A stretch of 64,000 nt of DNA, from positions 806,001-870,000 of the forward strand of contig NZ_CP017715.1 of NCBI RefSeq assembly GCF_001854125.1. Reading direction: 5' to 3'. Position numbers and translations under genes: made by a program. How positions within the stretch are numbered: position 1 is the stretch's first letter; each line of letters starts with the position of its first letter. Below the pieces are notes generated by a model. That model made no database searches and was not told where the DNA came from. It saw nothing but the letters and a program-made list of their open reading frames with translations. Of the stretch, positions 35,968 to 45,299 are shown piece after piece. The DNA comes from Marinobacter salinus. Its GTDB lineage: Bacteria > Pseudomonadota > Gammaproteobacteria > Pseudomonadales > Oleiphilaceae.

Positions 35968-36558
35968 ATGAATCACAGTCCAAATGATCTTATCATGCTG
36001 TTTAATGACCTGTTCCGGGAAACTTACCGGACGGTTCTGGTCAGGGGCAGCGATGAACCTGAGTATTTGCCTGTAAGCGAACCCCTAGGGCTCGCGCAGG
36101 TCGTTTTTGCACATGGCTATTATGCCAGTGCTCTGCACGAAATAAGCCACTGGTGTATCGCTGGTGAGCACCGGCGCACACTTCATGATTATGGCTACTG
36201 GTACTGCCCGGATGGCCGTACGCCAGAGCAACAGCGAGCGTTTGAGCAGGTGGAAGTCAAGCCACAAGCGCTGGAATGGCTGTTTTCGATCGCGGCCGGC
36301 TCGCGCTTCCACATCAGTGTGGATAACCTGGCCGGAGATGGAGCTGCAGACGACACTGGCTTCAGGCTCAGTGTGGTTAGGCAGGCCGGTGACTACCTGA
36401 GGGGCGGGCTTTCTGGCCGGGCACTGGGCTTTTTGGACACACTGAAACGTTTTTATGGAACCGGAGACAGCTTCGTCGAGGCCTGGCAGCAGGACATCGG
36501 GCGAATCGCACCTTCGTACTCCGAACTGGACACCTTGAGGAAAACTGAGACTGTATGA
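35968..36558 (+). CDS. epmC: Elongation factor P hydroxylase EpmC
   Basis: A 196-residue protein of the EpmC/YfcM family. The conserved block ASALHEISHWCIAG carries probable metal-binding His and Glu residues, and HRRTLHDYGYWYCPDGR follows. In E. coli EpmC hydroxylates the beta-lysyl-lysine on EF-P. The ATG at 35968 (MNHSPNDL) is preferred over the longer frame at 35899. It overlaps rhlB by the ATGA motif. The partner genes epmA and epmB are not in the window. Confidence 0.9.
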   Translation: MNHSPNDLIMLFNDLFRETYRTVLVRGSDEPEYLPVSEPLGLAQVVFAHGYYASALHEISHWCIAGEHRRTLHDYGYWYCPDGRTPEQQRAFEQVEVKPQALEWLFSIAAGSRFHISVDNLAGDGAADDTGFRLSVVRQAGDYLRGGLSGRALGFLDTLKRFYGTGDSFVEAWQQDIGRIAPSYSELDTLRKTETV

Positions 36559-37835
36559 CATCTGACCCAAAGCACACTGGCGACCTTCGTTTCAGGGACT
36601 TGAATCTGGACAAGCGTCTGCTGGATGCCATTACGGCGATTGGATTTGAATACTGTACGCCCATTCAGGCTGAAACTCTCCCGTGGACCCTGGCCTGTGA
36701 GGACCTAATTGGTCAGGCACAGACTGGTACTGGCAAGACGGCGGCGTTCCTGATTACCGCCATTCAGACATTGCTGGAAACGCCCATCCCCGAAAACGAA
36801 AGATTTGCCTCCGAACCTCGGGTGTTGGCGCTGGCACCAACCCGCGAGCTGGCGATGCAAATTGCCAAGGATGCTGAGCAACTATGCCAATACACCGGTC
36901 ACAACGTCGTGACTGTAGTCGGCGGCATGAATTACGACAAGCAGCGGGACCAATTGCAGAACGGGGTTGTGGATATCCTCGTGGCAACTCCGGGCCGTCT
37001 GATTGACTTTCTCGGCTCCCAGGACGTTTTCCTTGACCAGCTTGATATCCTGATCCTCGACGAGGCTGACCGGATGCTGGACATGGGCTTTATTCCTGAT
37101 GTTAAACGCATTATCCGGAAGTGCTCCGCCAAGGAAGACCGGCAGACACTATTGTTCAGTGCCACCTTCAATCAGGACGTCCTCAATCTGGCTTCCATGT
37201 GGACACAGAATGCCGAGTTCGTGGAAATCGAGCCTGAGCAAAAGACGGCTGAACGAGTAGAGCAAACGGTCTATCTGGTGGGCGAAGACGAAAAACTGCC
37301 TGTTCTGGTGAACTACCTCAAGCGGCCAGAGGTAGAGAAGGCGATTGTATTCGCCAATCGTCGTGACCAGTGTCGGGACCTGGAAGAAGATCTGCGTAAC
37401 CAGGGTGTCAAGGTATCCCTGATGTCGGGAGAGATCGCCCAGAACAAGCGCCTGAAGACTCTGGATCAGTTCAAGAAGGGTAGTATCCAGGTCTTGGTGG
37501 CGACCGATGTTGCGGGCCGCGGAATCCATGTGAACGGAGTGACCCACGTTTTCAACTACAATCTACCGGAAAATGCCGAGGATTACGTGCATCGAATCGG
37601 ACGCACGGGTCGGGCGGGCGAGAAAGGGGTTTCTATCAGCTTTGCGAGTGAAGATGATTCATTTGCGCTGCCAGCCATTGAGACCTACATCAGTCAGAAA
37701 CTGAAGACGTCGGTACCGGATGAAGGGCTTATGATGACGATGGAGAATCCGCCGATTACCCGTAAGCGCGGCGGACGTCGGCCTCAGGGTGGCCGCGGTC
37801 CGGGTAGTCGCAACCAGCGCCCTCGCAGGAACTGA
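36555..37835 (+). CDS. rhlB: DEAD-box RNA helicase RhlB
   Basis: A 426-residue DEAD-box ATPase. Motifs in order: Q motif FEYCTPIQAETLP, Walker A AQTGTGKT, PTRELAMQ, TPGRLIDF, DEAD, SAT in LLFSATF, and the C-terminal HRIGRTGRAG. It ends in a basic Arg/Gly-rich tail (RKRGGRRPQGGRGPGSRNQR), as in RhlB of pseudomonads. RhlB works with the RNA degradosome to unwind structured mRNA. It is translationally coupled to epmC and pdxB (overlapping stop/start codons on each side). Confidence 0.93.
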   Translation: MTSDPKHTGDLRFRDLNLDKRLLDAITAIGFEYCTPIQAETLPWTLACEDLIGQAQTGTGKTAAFLITAIQTLLETPIPENERFASEPRVLALAPTRELAMQIAKDAEQLCQYTGHNVVTVVGGMNYDKQRDQLQNGVVDILVATPGRLIDFLGSQDVFLDQLDILILDEADRMLDMGFIPDVKRIIRKCSAKEDRQTLLFSATFNQDVLNLASMWTQNAEFVEIEPEQKTAERVEQTVYLVGEDEKLPVLVNYLKRPEVEKAIVFANRRDQCRDLEEDLRNQGVKVSLMSGEIAQNKRLKTLDQFKKGSIQVLVATDVAGRGIHVNGVTHVFNYNLPENAEDYVHRIGRTGRAGEKGVSISFASEDDSFALPAIETYISQKLKTSVPDEGLMMTMENPPITRKRGGRRPQGGRGPGSRNQRPRRN

Positions 37836-39010
37836 TGACAGAGCCGGAAACAACCATGTTGATCGTAGCAGACGAAAATATCCCGTTACTCGATTCCTTC
37901 TTTGGGGATTTTGGAGAAATCCGACGTGTGTCGGGCAGAACCATGAGCGCGGGCGATGTCCGGGATGCGGATATCCTCCTGGTGCGTTCCGTAACCCGGG
38001 TAAGTCGAGAACTGCTGGAAGGGTCCAGGGTGCGTTTCGTCGGTACGACGACCATCGGAACCGATCACGTGGACCAGGAGTGGCTGAAGCAAAACGGTAT
38101 CAGTTTTTCCGCAGCGCCCGGGTGCAACGCCAACAGCGTCGCCGAGTATGTCTTGTCGATTTTGTCCCTGCATGCCGAGAGGCGCGGTCTGGATGACTGG
38201 ACGCGCCTGAGTGTTGGCATTGTAGGTGTGGGCAACGTTGGCAGAGAGCTTGCCCACAAATTGGAAAGGCTGGGCTTCGCTCTCCGTCTTTGTGATCCGC
38301 CCAGAGCGGAGCATGAGGAAGAAGGCAGTCATCCATTTGTGACCCTGGATGAAGCGCTTGAGTGTGATGTGGTGACACTTCATACGCCGCTTACGAGGGA
38401 TCAGGCCCACTCGACGTATCACATGGTCGGGGAGTCGGAGTTGGCTGGATTGACGGCCGAACAACTGCTGATTAATGCAGGGCGTGGTGAAGTTATCGAC
38501 ACAAAGGCTCTGCAGGCCCGGTTAGAGCAAGCCAGTCCGCCAATAGTGGCGCTGGATGTCTGGGAGCGCGAGCCGCATATCAATGCCGACCTGGTAGACC
38601 AGGTATGGCTGGCAACGCCGCACATCGCGGGGTACAGTCTGGAAGGCAAGGTCCAGGGTACCGAGATGATATACCAGGCACTGAGTCGTTTCCTTGGATT
38701 GCCTGTGCGAAAGAAAGCCGGGCAGTTCCTGCCCGAGCCTGCATTGAGCAAGGTTTCCTTTACCAGTGCCGCCGACGAGGATGACGCGGTCAGGATCGCT
38801 TTGCGGGCCTGTTATGATCCGCGTCGGGACGATGCCCGCCTGAGGGCCACCATGAAAGGATCACCGGAAGAGCGGGCAGCGGCCTTTGACCGCCTACGTC
38901 GGGACTACCCGGTACGGCGGGAATGTTCAAGCCTGAAAGTGCAGCTCAAAGGCACCAGTAAGTCCCTTCAGGACAGCTTCAGGGCGATTGGCTTCAAACT
39001 GAAAATCTGA
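37835..39010 (+). CDS. pdxB: Erythronate-4-phosphate dehydrogenase PdxB
   Basis: A 391-residue NAD-dependent dehydrogenase of the vitamin B6 (pyridoxal phosphate) pathway. The NAD-binding motif is VGIVGVGNVGRELA and the substrate-binding signature is INAGRGEVIDTKAL. The His/Glu region WEREPHIN and the TPHIAGYSLEGK segment are family hallmarks. The C-terminus carries the PdxB dimerisation domain (about 290-391). The ATG at 37835 overlaps the rhlB stop and has AGGAA upstream; an ATG at 37856 gives the more usual family start. Confidence 0.94.
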   Translation: MTEPETTMLIVADENIPLLDSFFGDFGEIRRVSGRTMSAGDVRDADILLVRSVTRVSRELLEGSRVRFVGTTTIGTDHVDQEWLKQNGISFSAAPGCNANSVAEYVLSILSLHAERRGLDDWTRLSVGIVGVGNVGRELAHKLERLGFALRLCDPPRAEHEEEGSHPFVTLDEALECDVVTLHTPLTRDQAHSTYHMVGESELAGLTAEQLLINAGRGEVIDTKALQARLEQASPPIVALDVWEREPHINADLVDQVWLATPHIAGYSLEGKVQGTEMIYQALSRFLGLPVRKKAGQFLPEPALSKVSFTSAADEDDAVRIALRACYDPRRDDARLRATMKGSPEERAAAFDRLRRDYPVRRECSSLKVQLKGTSKSLQDSFRAIGFKLKI

Positions 39011-39031
39011 CCGGTCGGGCTGGGGTTCAAG

Positions 39032-39061
39032 AAAAAGCCGGGGTCGTAACTCCGGCTTTTT
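39032..39061. terminator. Bidirectional intrinsic terminator between pdxB and htpX
   Basis: AAAAAGCCGG pairs with CCGGCTTTTT across a short loop, with A-runs and T-runs on both sides. It serves the convergent pdxB (+) and htpX (-) genes. Confidence 0.85.
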
Positions 39062-39063
39062 CG

Positions 39064-39945
39064 TTACAGATTGGCCTGCTTCAGTGCCTGAATCCGGTCT
39101 TCCAGCGGTGGATGAGTCATGAACAGCGCGCTCAAGCCTCCCCGGGCACCCCGGTTAATTCCAAAAGCCTGCAGGGTATCCGGCATCTGGTCCGGAACTT
39201 CGCTCTCCTGTTTCAGGCGCGCCAGGGCGCTGATCATCGCCGTCCGACCTGCCAGCTCGGCTCCCGCAATATCGGCCCGGAACTCCCGGCGTCGGGAGAA
39301 CCAGAAGACGATTGTGCTCGCCAGAATGCCCAGAACGATCTCGGCGACAATGCTGACCACAAAAAAACCGATGCCGTGACCGTTTTCGTTTTTGAAGACG
39401 ACACGGTCGACAAATGAACCAATGACACGGGATGCGAAGATAACGAAGGTGTTTACGACGCCCTGAATCAACGCCAGCGTGACCATGTCACCATTGGCGA
39501 CGTGGCCTATCTCATGACCGAGAACGGCGCGGATTTCGCTTTTGTCGAAACGCTCAAGCAAACCCTCGCTGACAGCTACGAGTGCGTTATTCTTGTTCCA
39601 GCCTGTGGCAAAGGCATTGGATTGGGTCGCCGGGAAAATGGCGACTTCGGGCATGCCAATGCCTGCGTTGCTTGCCAGTTCTGCTACGGTGTCTACCAAC
39701 CAGCGTTCGGCTGGGGTACGTGGAGCCTCGATGATCTTTGCCCGGGTGCTCCATTTGGCCATGGGCTTCGAAATGAGCAGTGAAATAATGGCGCCCGCAA
39801 AGCCAAAAACAGCTGCGAACGCAAGTAACGGGCCGTATTGGATGCCGTACTGTGAGAGGTAGCTGTCGACGCCCAGAAGTCGAAGCGTGAAGCTGGCCAC
39901 CAGAACGACGGCCAGGTTTGTTGCCAGAAACAACAGAATACGCAT
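39064..39945 (-). CDS. htpX: Membrane zinc metalloprotease HtpX
   Basis: A 293-residue M48-family protease of the inner membrane. Two helices at the N-terminus and two near residues 155-215 flank the catalytic motif [12 protein letters not shown]; the third ligand is in [15 protein letters not shown]. It degrades misfolded membrane proteins with FtsH under Cpx/heat stress. The ATG at 39945 has AGGGA upstream; the longer frame to 39996 lacks support. Confidence 0.95.
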   Translation of the reverse strand: MRILLFLATNLAVVLVASFTLRLLGVDSYLSQYGIQYGPLLAFAAVFGFAGAIISLLISKPMAKWSTRAKIIEAPRTPAERWLVDTVAELASNAGIGMPEVAIFPATQSNAFATGWNKNNALVAVSEGLLERFDKSEIRAVLGHEIGHVANGDMVTLALIQGVVNTFVIFASRVIGSFVDRVVFKNENGHGIGFFVVSIVAEIVLGILASTIVFWFSRRREFRADIAGAELAGRTAMISALARLKQESEVPDQMPDTLQAFGINRGARGGLSALFMTHPPLEDRIQALKQANL

Positions 39946-40039
39946 GTTTTTTCCCTGATCTGTTATCGAACACGTACAAACGGTCTTTAGGACCAAGATA
40001 TGTGTCCATGGTTCACAGGTTCAATGTTTTTACTGGGAT

Positions 40040-40507
40040 TTAATGATTGTCGTCAGCAAAAAAAGTGCCCTGCACGATCTGGCTGATGTGACCGGAGTGG
40101 CCGCTTTTCAGCGCAGTGCGAATCAGGTGAATGTGGGTCGACAGGTCTTTCTGAACCGATGGAGGCAGCGCTTCCTCCCGTTGGTCATATCCTTGCCTGG
40201 ACGCAGGAGCAAGGGATGCGGGTGCGGGCGCGCTCAGCCGAACAAAGGCATTGCGGGTTAGCACCGCCTGATCCAGCGCTTCCTGGCGGATGGTATCGAC
40301 GTAACGGATCAGTCCTTCCTCTTCGAGCCACAATAAAGTGCCGAAACAGGCCATATGGCGCCTGCTGTGGAGCCCGAATTCGTCTGGATCATCTGGCCCC
40401 GCGATGTCTTCCACGAAAAGGTTGATCCGTCTTGGGAAGGCCCCATAGAGCTGGACCAGTGCAATGGCAACGTCTTTGTAAAATTCCTCGACGTGAATAT
40501 CCGCCAT
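40040..40507 (-). CDS. Hypothetical protein, unrecognised (155 aa)
   Basis: I do not recognise this family. The start at 40507 (MADIHVEEF) has GGAG upstream and avoids the longer antisense-like frame to 40564. Residues 1-85 look like a compact helical domain (FYKDVAIALVQLYGAFPRR; FGLHSRRHMACFGTLLWLEE; LIRYVDTIRQEALDQAVLT). A low-complexity Ala/Pro linker follows (SAPAPASLAPASRQG), then a helical tail. It has no signal peptide or Cys motif. It starts 10 bp downstream of the alaA stop, so the two are likely cotranscribed. Confidence 0.75.
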   Translation of the reverse strand: MADIHVEEFYKDVAIALVQLYGAFPRRINLFVEDIAGPDDPDEFGLHSRRHMACFGTLLWLEEEGLIRYVDTIRQEALDQAVLTRNAFVRLSAPAPASLAPASRQGYDQREEALPPSVQKDLSTHIHLIRTALKSGHSGHISQIVQGTFFADDNH

Positions 40508-40517
40508 GAAAACTCCG

Positions 40518-41732
40518 TTACTGCTGATAGTTGCCGAGGAAGTGCCCGAGTCGCGACATGGCATCTTCCAGGGTGTCTTCCCGGGGCAGGAACACCACCC
40601 GGAGATGTTGTTTGTCGTCGATGTTGAACGCCGACCCCTGCACCAGCAGAATTTTCTCCTGGAGCAGAAGGTCCAGTACCAGCTTTTCGTCGTTGATCAT
40701 CGGGAACTTCTTGGGGTCCAGTCTCGGGAAGAGGTAGAGCGCCCCCTGGGGTTTGACGCAACTGACCCCGGGGATGTCGTTAAGCATACGCCAGGCAGTC
40801 TCACGCTGTTCATACAGCCTTCCCCCCGGGGCAACCAGGTCATTGATGGACTGGTAACCACCGAGCGCTGTCTGAATAGCGAGCTGCGCTGGTACATTGG
40901 CACAGAGGCGCATGTTCGAGAGCATTTCAATACCCTCAATCAGGTCCGTTGCCCGGTGCTTGGCTCCACTGATAATCAGCCACCCGGAACGGTAACCCGC
41001 TGCGCGGTAGTTCTTCGACAGCCCGTTGTAGGTAAAGAACAGAACGTCATCCGCCAGCGAGGCGGTAGATACATGGGTGGTGCCGTCATAAAGAATTTTG
41101 TCGTAGATTTCGTCTGACAAAACAATGAGGTTGTGTTGGCGGGCCAGCTCAATCACTTGTTCCAACAGCTCTGTAGAATAAACGGCACCTGTGGGGTTGT
41201 TCGGGTTAATCAAAACAATGGCGCGGGTCCGGCGGGTGATTTTTTTACGAATATCGTCGATATCCGGAAACCAGTTTTGCTGTTCGTCGCAGTGATAGTG
41301 TACCGGTTTACCGCTGGAGAGGGTTACTGCCGCGGTCCACAGGGGGTAATCGGGTGCGGGAATCAAAACTTCATCCCCGGTATTCAGCATCGCCTGCATG
41401 GACATCACAATCAGTTCACTGACACCATTCCCGAGGAAAATGTCGTCTATGTCGACTTTGTCGATACCACGTTGTTGGCAGTAGTGCATCACGGCCTTGC
41501 GGGCAGAAAACAGCCCTTTTGACTCAACATAGCCCTGAGCGTAATGCATGTTGTAGATAACATCCTGCTGAATTTCTTCGGGCACATCGAGTTCAAACGC
41601 CGCAGGATTGCCGATGTTGAGTTTTAGTACCCGGTGTCCCTCTTCTTCGAGCCGGCGTGCCTCCCGCAGAACTACGCCACGTATTTCATAACACACGTTA
41701 TCGAGCTTGGCGGATTTGTGGTAGTTCTGCAT
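40518..41732 (-). CDS. alaA: Alanine/glutamate-pyruvate aminotransferase AlaA
   Basis: A 404-residue class I PLP aminotransferase. The start YHKSAKLDNVCYEIRG and LKLNIGNPAAF match E. coli AlaA closely. The PLP lysine lies in YNGLSKNYRAAGYRSGW and the conserved Arg in GSAFNIDDKQHLRVVFLP. It makes alanine from pyruvate and glutamate. The length equals E. coli AlaA (405). The next gene on the strand is an unknown small protein. Confidence 0.93.
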   Translation of the reverse strand: MQNYHKSAKLDNVCYEIRGVVLREARRLEEEGHRVLKLNIGNPAAFELDVPEEIQQDVIYNMHYAQGYVESKGLFSARKAVMHYCQQRGIDKVDIDDIFLGNGVSELIVMSMQAMLNTGDEVLIPAPDYPLWTAAVTLSSGKPVHYHCDEQQNWFPDIDDIRKKITRRTRAIVLINPNNPTGAVYSTELLEQVIELARQHNLIVLSDEIYDKILYDGTTHVSTASLADDVLFFTYNGLSKNYRAAGYRSGWLIISGAKHRATDLIEGIEMLSNMRLCANVPAQLAIQTALGGYQSINDLVAPGGRLYEQRETAWRMLNDIPGVSCVKPQGALYLFPRLDPKKFPMINDEKLVLDLLLQEKILLVQGSAFNIDDKQHLRVVFLPREDTLEDAMSRLGHFLGNYQQ

Positions 41733-41930
41733 AAGAGCCGGGTGTCCTTAATCTGATAGCGAAGAAAAACCTGCCGTGGGGCAGTCCTTTATTCTAGCGG
41801 AGCGAAGGGTGGCGGCAACAGTGGAATTATGATGAATTGTGGCGTGTTCGGGCAGATTTAGCGTGCAAAGTTCAAGCTGATTTTAGGAAAAAGCGAATCG
41901 GGGTCCGAAAAAACGTGTTTTCTTAAAATA

Positions 41931-41950
41931 AATTGTGCACAATTGAATTG
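41931..41950. promoter_or_regulatory. Palindromic operator, probable OhrR box, upstream of gpx-ohrR
   Basis: Two overlapping palindromes occupy 41931-41950: a perfect AATTGTGCACAATT (41931-41944), and CAATT-G-AATTG (41940-41950). The latter resembles the TACAATT-N-AATTGTA operator reported for OhrR repressors. It lies 38 bp before the gpx ATG. The palindromes are visible; the OhrR assignment is inferred from the linked ohrR gene. Confidence 0.6.
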
Positions 41951-41988
41951 CTAAAAATACAAATGATGTAATTCAAAGGAGCGCTTCA

Positions 41989-42474
41989 ATGTCCGACCAC
42001 GGCATCTACGATTTCACCGTGAGTGATATCAAGGGCAATGAAAAGAAAATGGCCGACTATCAGGGGAAAGTCCTTCTGATCGTCAATACCGCGAGCAAGT
42101 GTGGCTTTACACCGCAGCTTGAGGGCTTGCAGGAACTGCATGCCGAGCTCGGTGATCGTGGCCTGGAGGTGTTAGGCTTTCCATGCAACCAGTTTATGAA
42201 CCAGGATCCGGAAAACGACGACGCAATAAGCGAGTTTTGCAGTCTCAATTACGGCGTTGATTTTCCGATGTTTTCAAAGATTGAGGTTAATGGCCCGGAT
42301 GCGCATCCGCTCTTCCGGTTTCTGAAAAAAGAAGCCAGGGGACTGATGGGGTCGGAAAAGGTAAAGTGGAACTTCACCAAATTCCTGGTTGGGCGCGACG
42401 GCAAGGTGATTCGCCGTTACCCGCCCACAACAAAGCCGCAAGACATCCGTAAAGATATCGAAACGCTGTTGTAA
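41989..42474 (+). CDS. Glutathione peroxidase-family protein (Cys type)
   Basis: A 161-residue peroxidase. The peroxidatic residue is Cys38 in NTASKCGFTPQ, so it is a cysteine and not selenocysteine enzyme. The family motifs LGFPCNQF and KWNFTKFLVGRDG supply the other catalytic residues. Many bacterial Cys-Gpx enzymes use thioredoxin. AAAGGAGCG precedes the ATG. It is the first gene of a two-gene operon with ohrR, 2 bp apart, and should reduce organic or lipid hydroperoxides. Confidence 0.93.
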   Translation: MSDHGIYDFTVSDIKGNEKKMADYQGKVLLIVNTASKCGFTPQLEGLQELHAELGDRGLEVLGFPCNQFMNQDPENDDAISEFCSLNYGVDFPMFSKIEVNGPDAHPLFRFLKKEARGLMGSEKVKWNFTKFLVGRDGKVIRRYPPTTKPQDIRKDIETLL

Positions 42475-42476
42475 CG

Positions 42477-42944
42477 ATGACGGACGCAGATGACATGCTG
42501 GCTCTGGATAACCAGATCTGTTTCGCGCTTTATGCAGCGAATCGGGCAATAACGGCGCGTTATCGCCCGTTATTGGCGGAACTGGATCTGACCTATCCCC
42601 AATATCTGGTGATGCTTGTACTCTGGGAGCGGGATAGTTCCGGGTGCACTACGGGTGTGTCGAGACTGGGTAAACGGTTGCGTCTCGATTCCGGCACTCT
42701 GACCCCGTTGCTCAAGCGCCTGGCTGCCAGGGGGTTGGTGCTGCGACAGCGAAGTGCGGAGGACGAAAGGGTGGTGACGCTCTCTCTGACTGAAGCTGGT
42801 CGGGCTTTGCAGGAACGAGCCCGCTCGGTACCGGAGCAACTGTTGTCCGGCCTCCAGGTTGCTCCAGAACGTTTACTGGCTCTGCGGGAGGAGCTGAAAG
42901 CTGTTCTTATGGCTTTGGAGGGAGAAGGGGAGCCCAGCGACTGA
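42477..42944 (+). CDS. ohrR: Organic hydroperoxide-sensing MarR-family repressor OhrR
   Basis: A 155-residue winged-helix regulator. The sensing cysteine is Cys15 in LDNQICFALYAANRAI, the position of the reactive Cys in OhrR. LDLTYPQYLVMLVLWE and RLDSGTLTPLLKRLAARGLV are the recognition-helix segments, and the Glu/Arg-rich wing is AEDERVVTLSLT. It has no second cysteine, so it is of the one-Cys type. Oxidation should release it from the gpx-ohrR promoter. Its 3' end overlaps the convergent kinase gene by 38 bp. Confidence 0.9.
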   Translation: MTDADDMLALDNQICFALYAANRAITARYRPLLAELDLTYPQYLVMLVLWERDSSGCTTGVSRLGKRLRLDSGTLTPLLKRLAARGLVLRQRSAEDERVVTLSLTEAGRALQERARSVPEQLLSGLQVAPERLLALREELKAVLMALEGEGEPSD

Positions 42945-45243
42945 TAGCGGACTTCATTTCCTCCCGATTATAAGGTTTGGTGATGTAATCATTCATACCG
43001 GAAGCAATGCAGTCCTCTTTGTCGCCCTGCATCACATTGGCAGTTACTGCGATAACCGGAAGATCCTGCCAGTCCTTGTTTTCACGGATCCGGCGGGTTG
43101 CCTCGTAACCGTCCATGACGGGCATCTGACAATCCATCAGCACCAGGTCGTAGCCCTTGGAATCAAGCGCTTCAAGAGCTTTCTGGCCGTTCTCGGCATG
43201 ATCCACATGGTGTCCGAGTTTTTTCAGCAGGCTTATGGCAACCAGCTGATTAACCTGGTTATCCTCTACAAGCAGAATGTCCAGCGAGCGGGAGGGCCAT
43301 TCCGCTTCCGGGTTCTGTGCCTCGTTGTGCAGAGACTCTTCCTTGTTAATCCCTGCGGCCCGACACAGGCATCGGTACAATTCCTCTCTGCGTAATGGCA
43401 GTGAAAGTACCTGTTGCTCCTGTTTTCCGGCGCTGACGGTTCCTGTCTGGTCGGCAAGGATGACGCCCTTCCCACCCCAGTCGTTGGCGAAAGCCATAGC
43501 CTCATGATCGTCCGCATTTGCCAGAATCATAAGAATGCCTTCCGGATAACGACTTGCCCCCCGGACCGGAATTTCCCAGGCTCTCAGTTGCGACTCGATT
43601 GCGAGCCGGTGAGGATTGTTGGTGGGGATGGACATTGCGACACCGATGTCCCGTAGTTCTGCTGCGGCCTCAGGCAGGCCTGGCGCACTGCTGTCATCCT
43701 GGAGTGGAAGCGGCAGTGTGACTGTAAAGTGGGTGCCGAGACCTTCCCGGGAGTCCACGAGGATCTGACCGTGCATGCGTTCGACCAGTTGGCGGCAAAG
43801 TGTCAGGCCGAGACCGGTACCGCCGTATAGTCGGGTGGTATCCGCATCGGCCTGGGAGAACGGAGAAAAAATCCTGTGCAGGCCCGTGCTTGACATGCCG
43901 ATACCGGTGTCAATGATATCCACACGCAAGCTACCCCCCGAGTAGGTGGCTTTGACGCTTACAGAGCCCTCGCTGGTAAATTTTATTGCGTTGCTGAGCA
44001 GGTTGTTGAGGATTTGCCGCGCTCTCGTGGGGTCACCCAGAAAGGTTTCAGGAAGGGTAGGATCAATCTCTGTTACCAGATCAATGCGTTTCCTTCGCGC
44101 CTGCTGGGCATGCAGGGTACCGCACTCCTCAATCAGGTTTCGTACACTGAATGGAATTTTTTCCAGGCCAAGCTTGCCAGCTTCCACCTTCGAAATATCG
44201 AGGATATCATTCAGCAGGCCAAGGAGACTCTCACCGGCCTTCAATGCAATTTCAAGGCGGTCGCGTTGTCCCGCATTCATTTCGGTCTCGAGGGCGAGCC
44301 CCAGCATGCCCAGAACGCCATTAAGCGGTGTCCGGATTTCGTGGCTCATGCTGGCGAGGAAATTTGCCCGGGCCCGGGCTCTTCGGACCGCATCTTCCTT
44401 GGCTTTTACCAGTGCCCGGTTGCCCCGCTGGAGGGCATCATTTTTTTCCGAGATTTCCCGGGTTCGGTCTTCAACCTCCCTCTCCAGTTGGCTGGAGTAG
44501 TTCTTCATCGTACTTTCAGCGGTTCTGAGCCGGGCAAGACTGGAATCCATGGTCTCAAGATGCTGATTGATAATGCCCACCATGGTCCCGATTTCGTCTT
44601 CCTGGTGGTTGGCAGGGACTGGCAGTCGGACCTTTTCGGGTGTGCTCGCCCGAACTTGACTCAGGGCGCCGATCACGCTAAGCATTGGCCGAGTCAGTAC
44701 CAGATAAAATATGCCCAACAGAGCGGCCGATAGAATCAGGCTCTTGAGCAGCCCGCTGATCAGCGTATAACTAGCTCGCTCAAGGAACTGGAGTCCATAA
44801 TGATAGGTGTCAATCGTGAGAATCAACTGGCCGAGGGGCAGGTCCTCAAGCTGCGGAACTCTGAGCTCCTGACTGTATACCCGGCTGGATTCAAACAAAA
44901 GGTCACTGACCCATCGATAAGGGGAAACGGGGCTGCTCTGGCTTGCTGCGGCCATTGTCTGCCCGTCATCGTCGGTTATTCGGGCATCAATGGTTGCCGG
45001 GTGGCGCAGAAGGCCGTCTAGTAGCTCTTCAGCGAGCCTGACGTCAATGTTATAGGCAATCTGGGAGGCAGGGCTGACGCTGATGTCAATGAGTGCCCGA
45101 ATCTCGGAAGACATGGACTCACGGGCGCTGAAGTAATCGAGAGTAATCTGGACGATGTTGAGAATCAGGCCCAGCGCCATGGCGATCAGCACCGTATCCC
45201 GGGTCAGCCGATAGGAAAGCCGCTGTCGGAAGCGTTTGGTCAC
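42907..45243 (-). CDS. Hybrid sensor histidine kinase (HAMP, HisKA, HATPase, degenerate REC, REC)
   Basis: A 778-residue kinase. Two membrane helices (about 18-38 and 155-180) border a periplasmic sensor. A HAMP domain, coiled coil, HisKA with phospho-His in [18 protein letters not shown], and an HATPase domain ([19 protein letters not shown]) follow. A middle segment (about 515-640) ends in [12 protein letters not shown], like the end of a receiver, but shows no phospho-acceptor Asp motif, so it looks degenerate. The final receiver is intact ([25 protein letters not shown]). No HPt domain is present, so a separate HPt is required. The signal is unknown. Confidence 0.92.
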   Translation of the reverse strand: MTKRFRQRLSYRLTRDTVLIAMALGLILNIVQITLDYFSARESMSSEIRALIDISVSPASQIAYNIDVRLAEELLDGLLRHPATIDARITDDDGQTMAAASQSSPVSPYRWVSDLLFESSRVYSQELRVPQLEDLPLGQLILTIDTYHYGLQFLERASYTLISGLLKSLILSAALLGIFYLVLTRPMLSVIGALSQVRASTPEKVRLPVPANHQEDEIGTMVGIINQHLETMDSSLARLRTAESTMKNYSSQLEREVEDRTREISEKNDALQRGNRALVKAKEDAVRRARARANFLASMSHEIRTPLNGVLGMLGLALETEMNAGQRDRLEIALKAGESLLGLLNDILDISKVEAGKLGLEKIPFSVRNLIEECGTLHAQQARRKRIDLVTEIDPTLPETFLGDPTRARQILNNLLSNAIKFTSEGSVSVKATYSGGSLRVDIIDTGIGMSSTGLHRIFSPFSQADADTTRLYGGTGLGLTLCRQLVERMHGQILVDSREGLGTHFTVTLPLPLQDDSSAPGLPEAAAELRDIGVAMSIPTNNPHRLAIESQLRAWEIPVRGASRYPEGILMILANADDHEAMAFANDWGGKGVILADQTGTVSAGKQEQQVLSLPLRREELYRCLCRAAGINKEESLHNEAQNPEAEWPSRSLDILLVEDNQVNQLVAISLLKKLGHHVDHAENGQKALEALDSKGYDLVLMDCQMPVMDGYEATRRIRENKDWQDLPVIAVTANVMQGDKEDCIASGMNDYITKPYNREEMKSAISRWAPLLPPKP

Positions 45244-45299
45244 GAGTATTTATTGCCCCTGTTCGTTTGCCAAAATCTTTCTGTCCGGGTGAGCGGGCT

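Noticed and set aside
41733..41930. Possible small gene between alaA and the OhrR box
   Set aside because: No open frame with a Shine-Dalgarno; only an AT-rich promoter region is seen.
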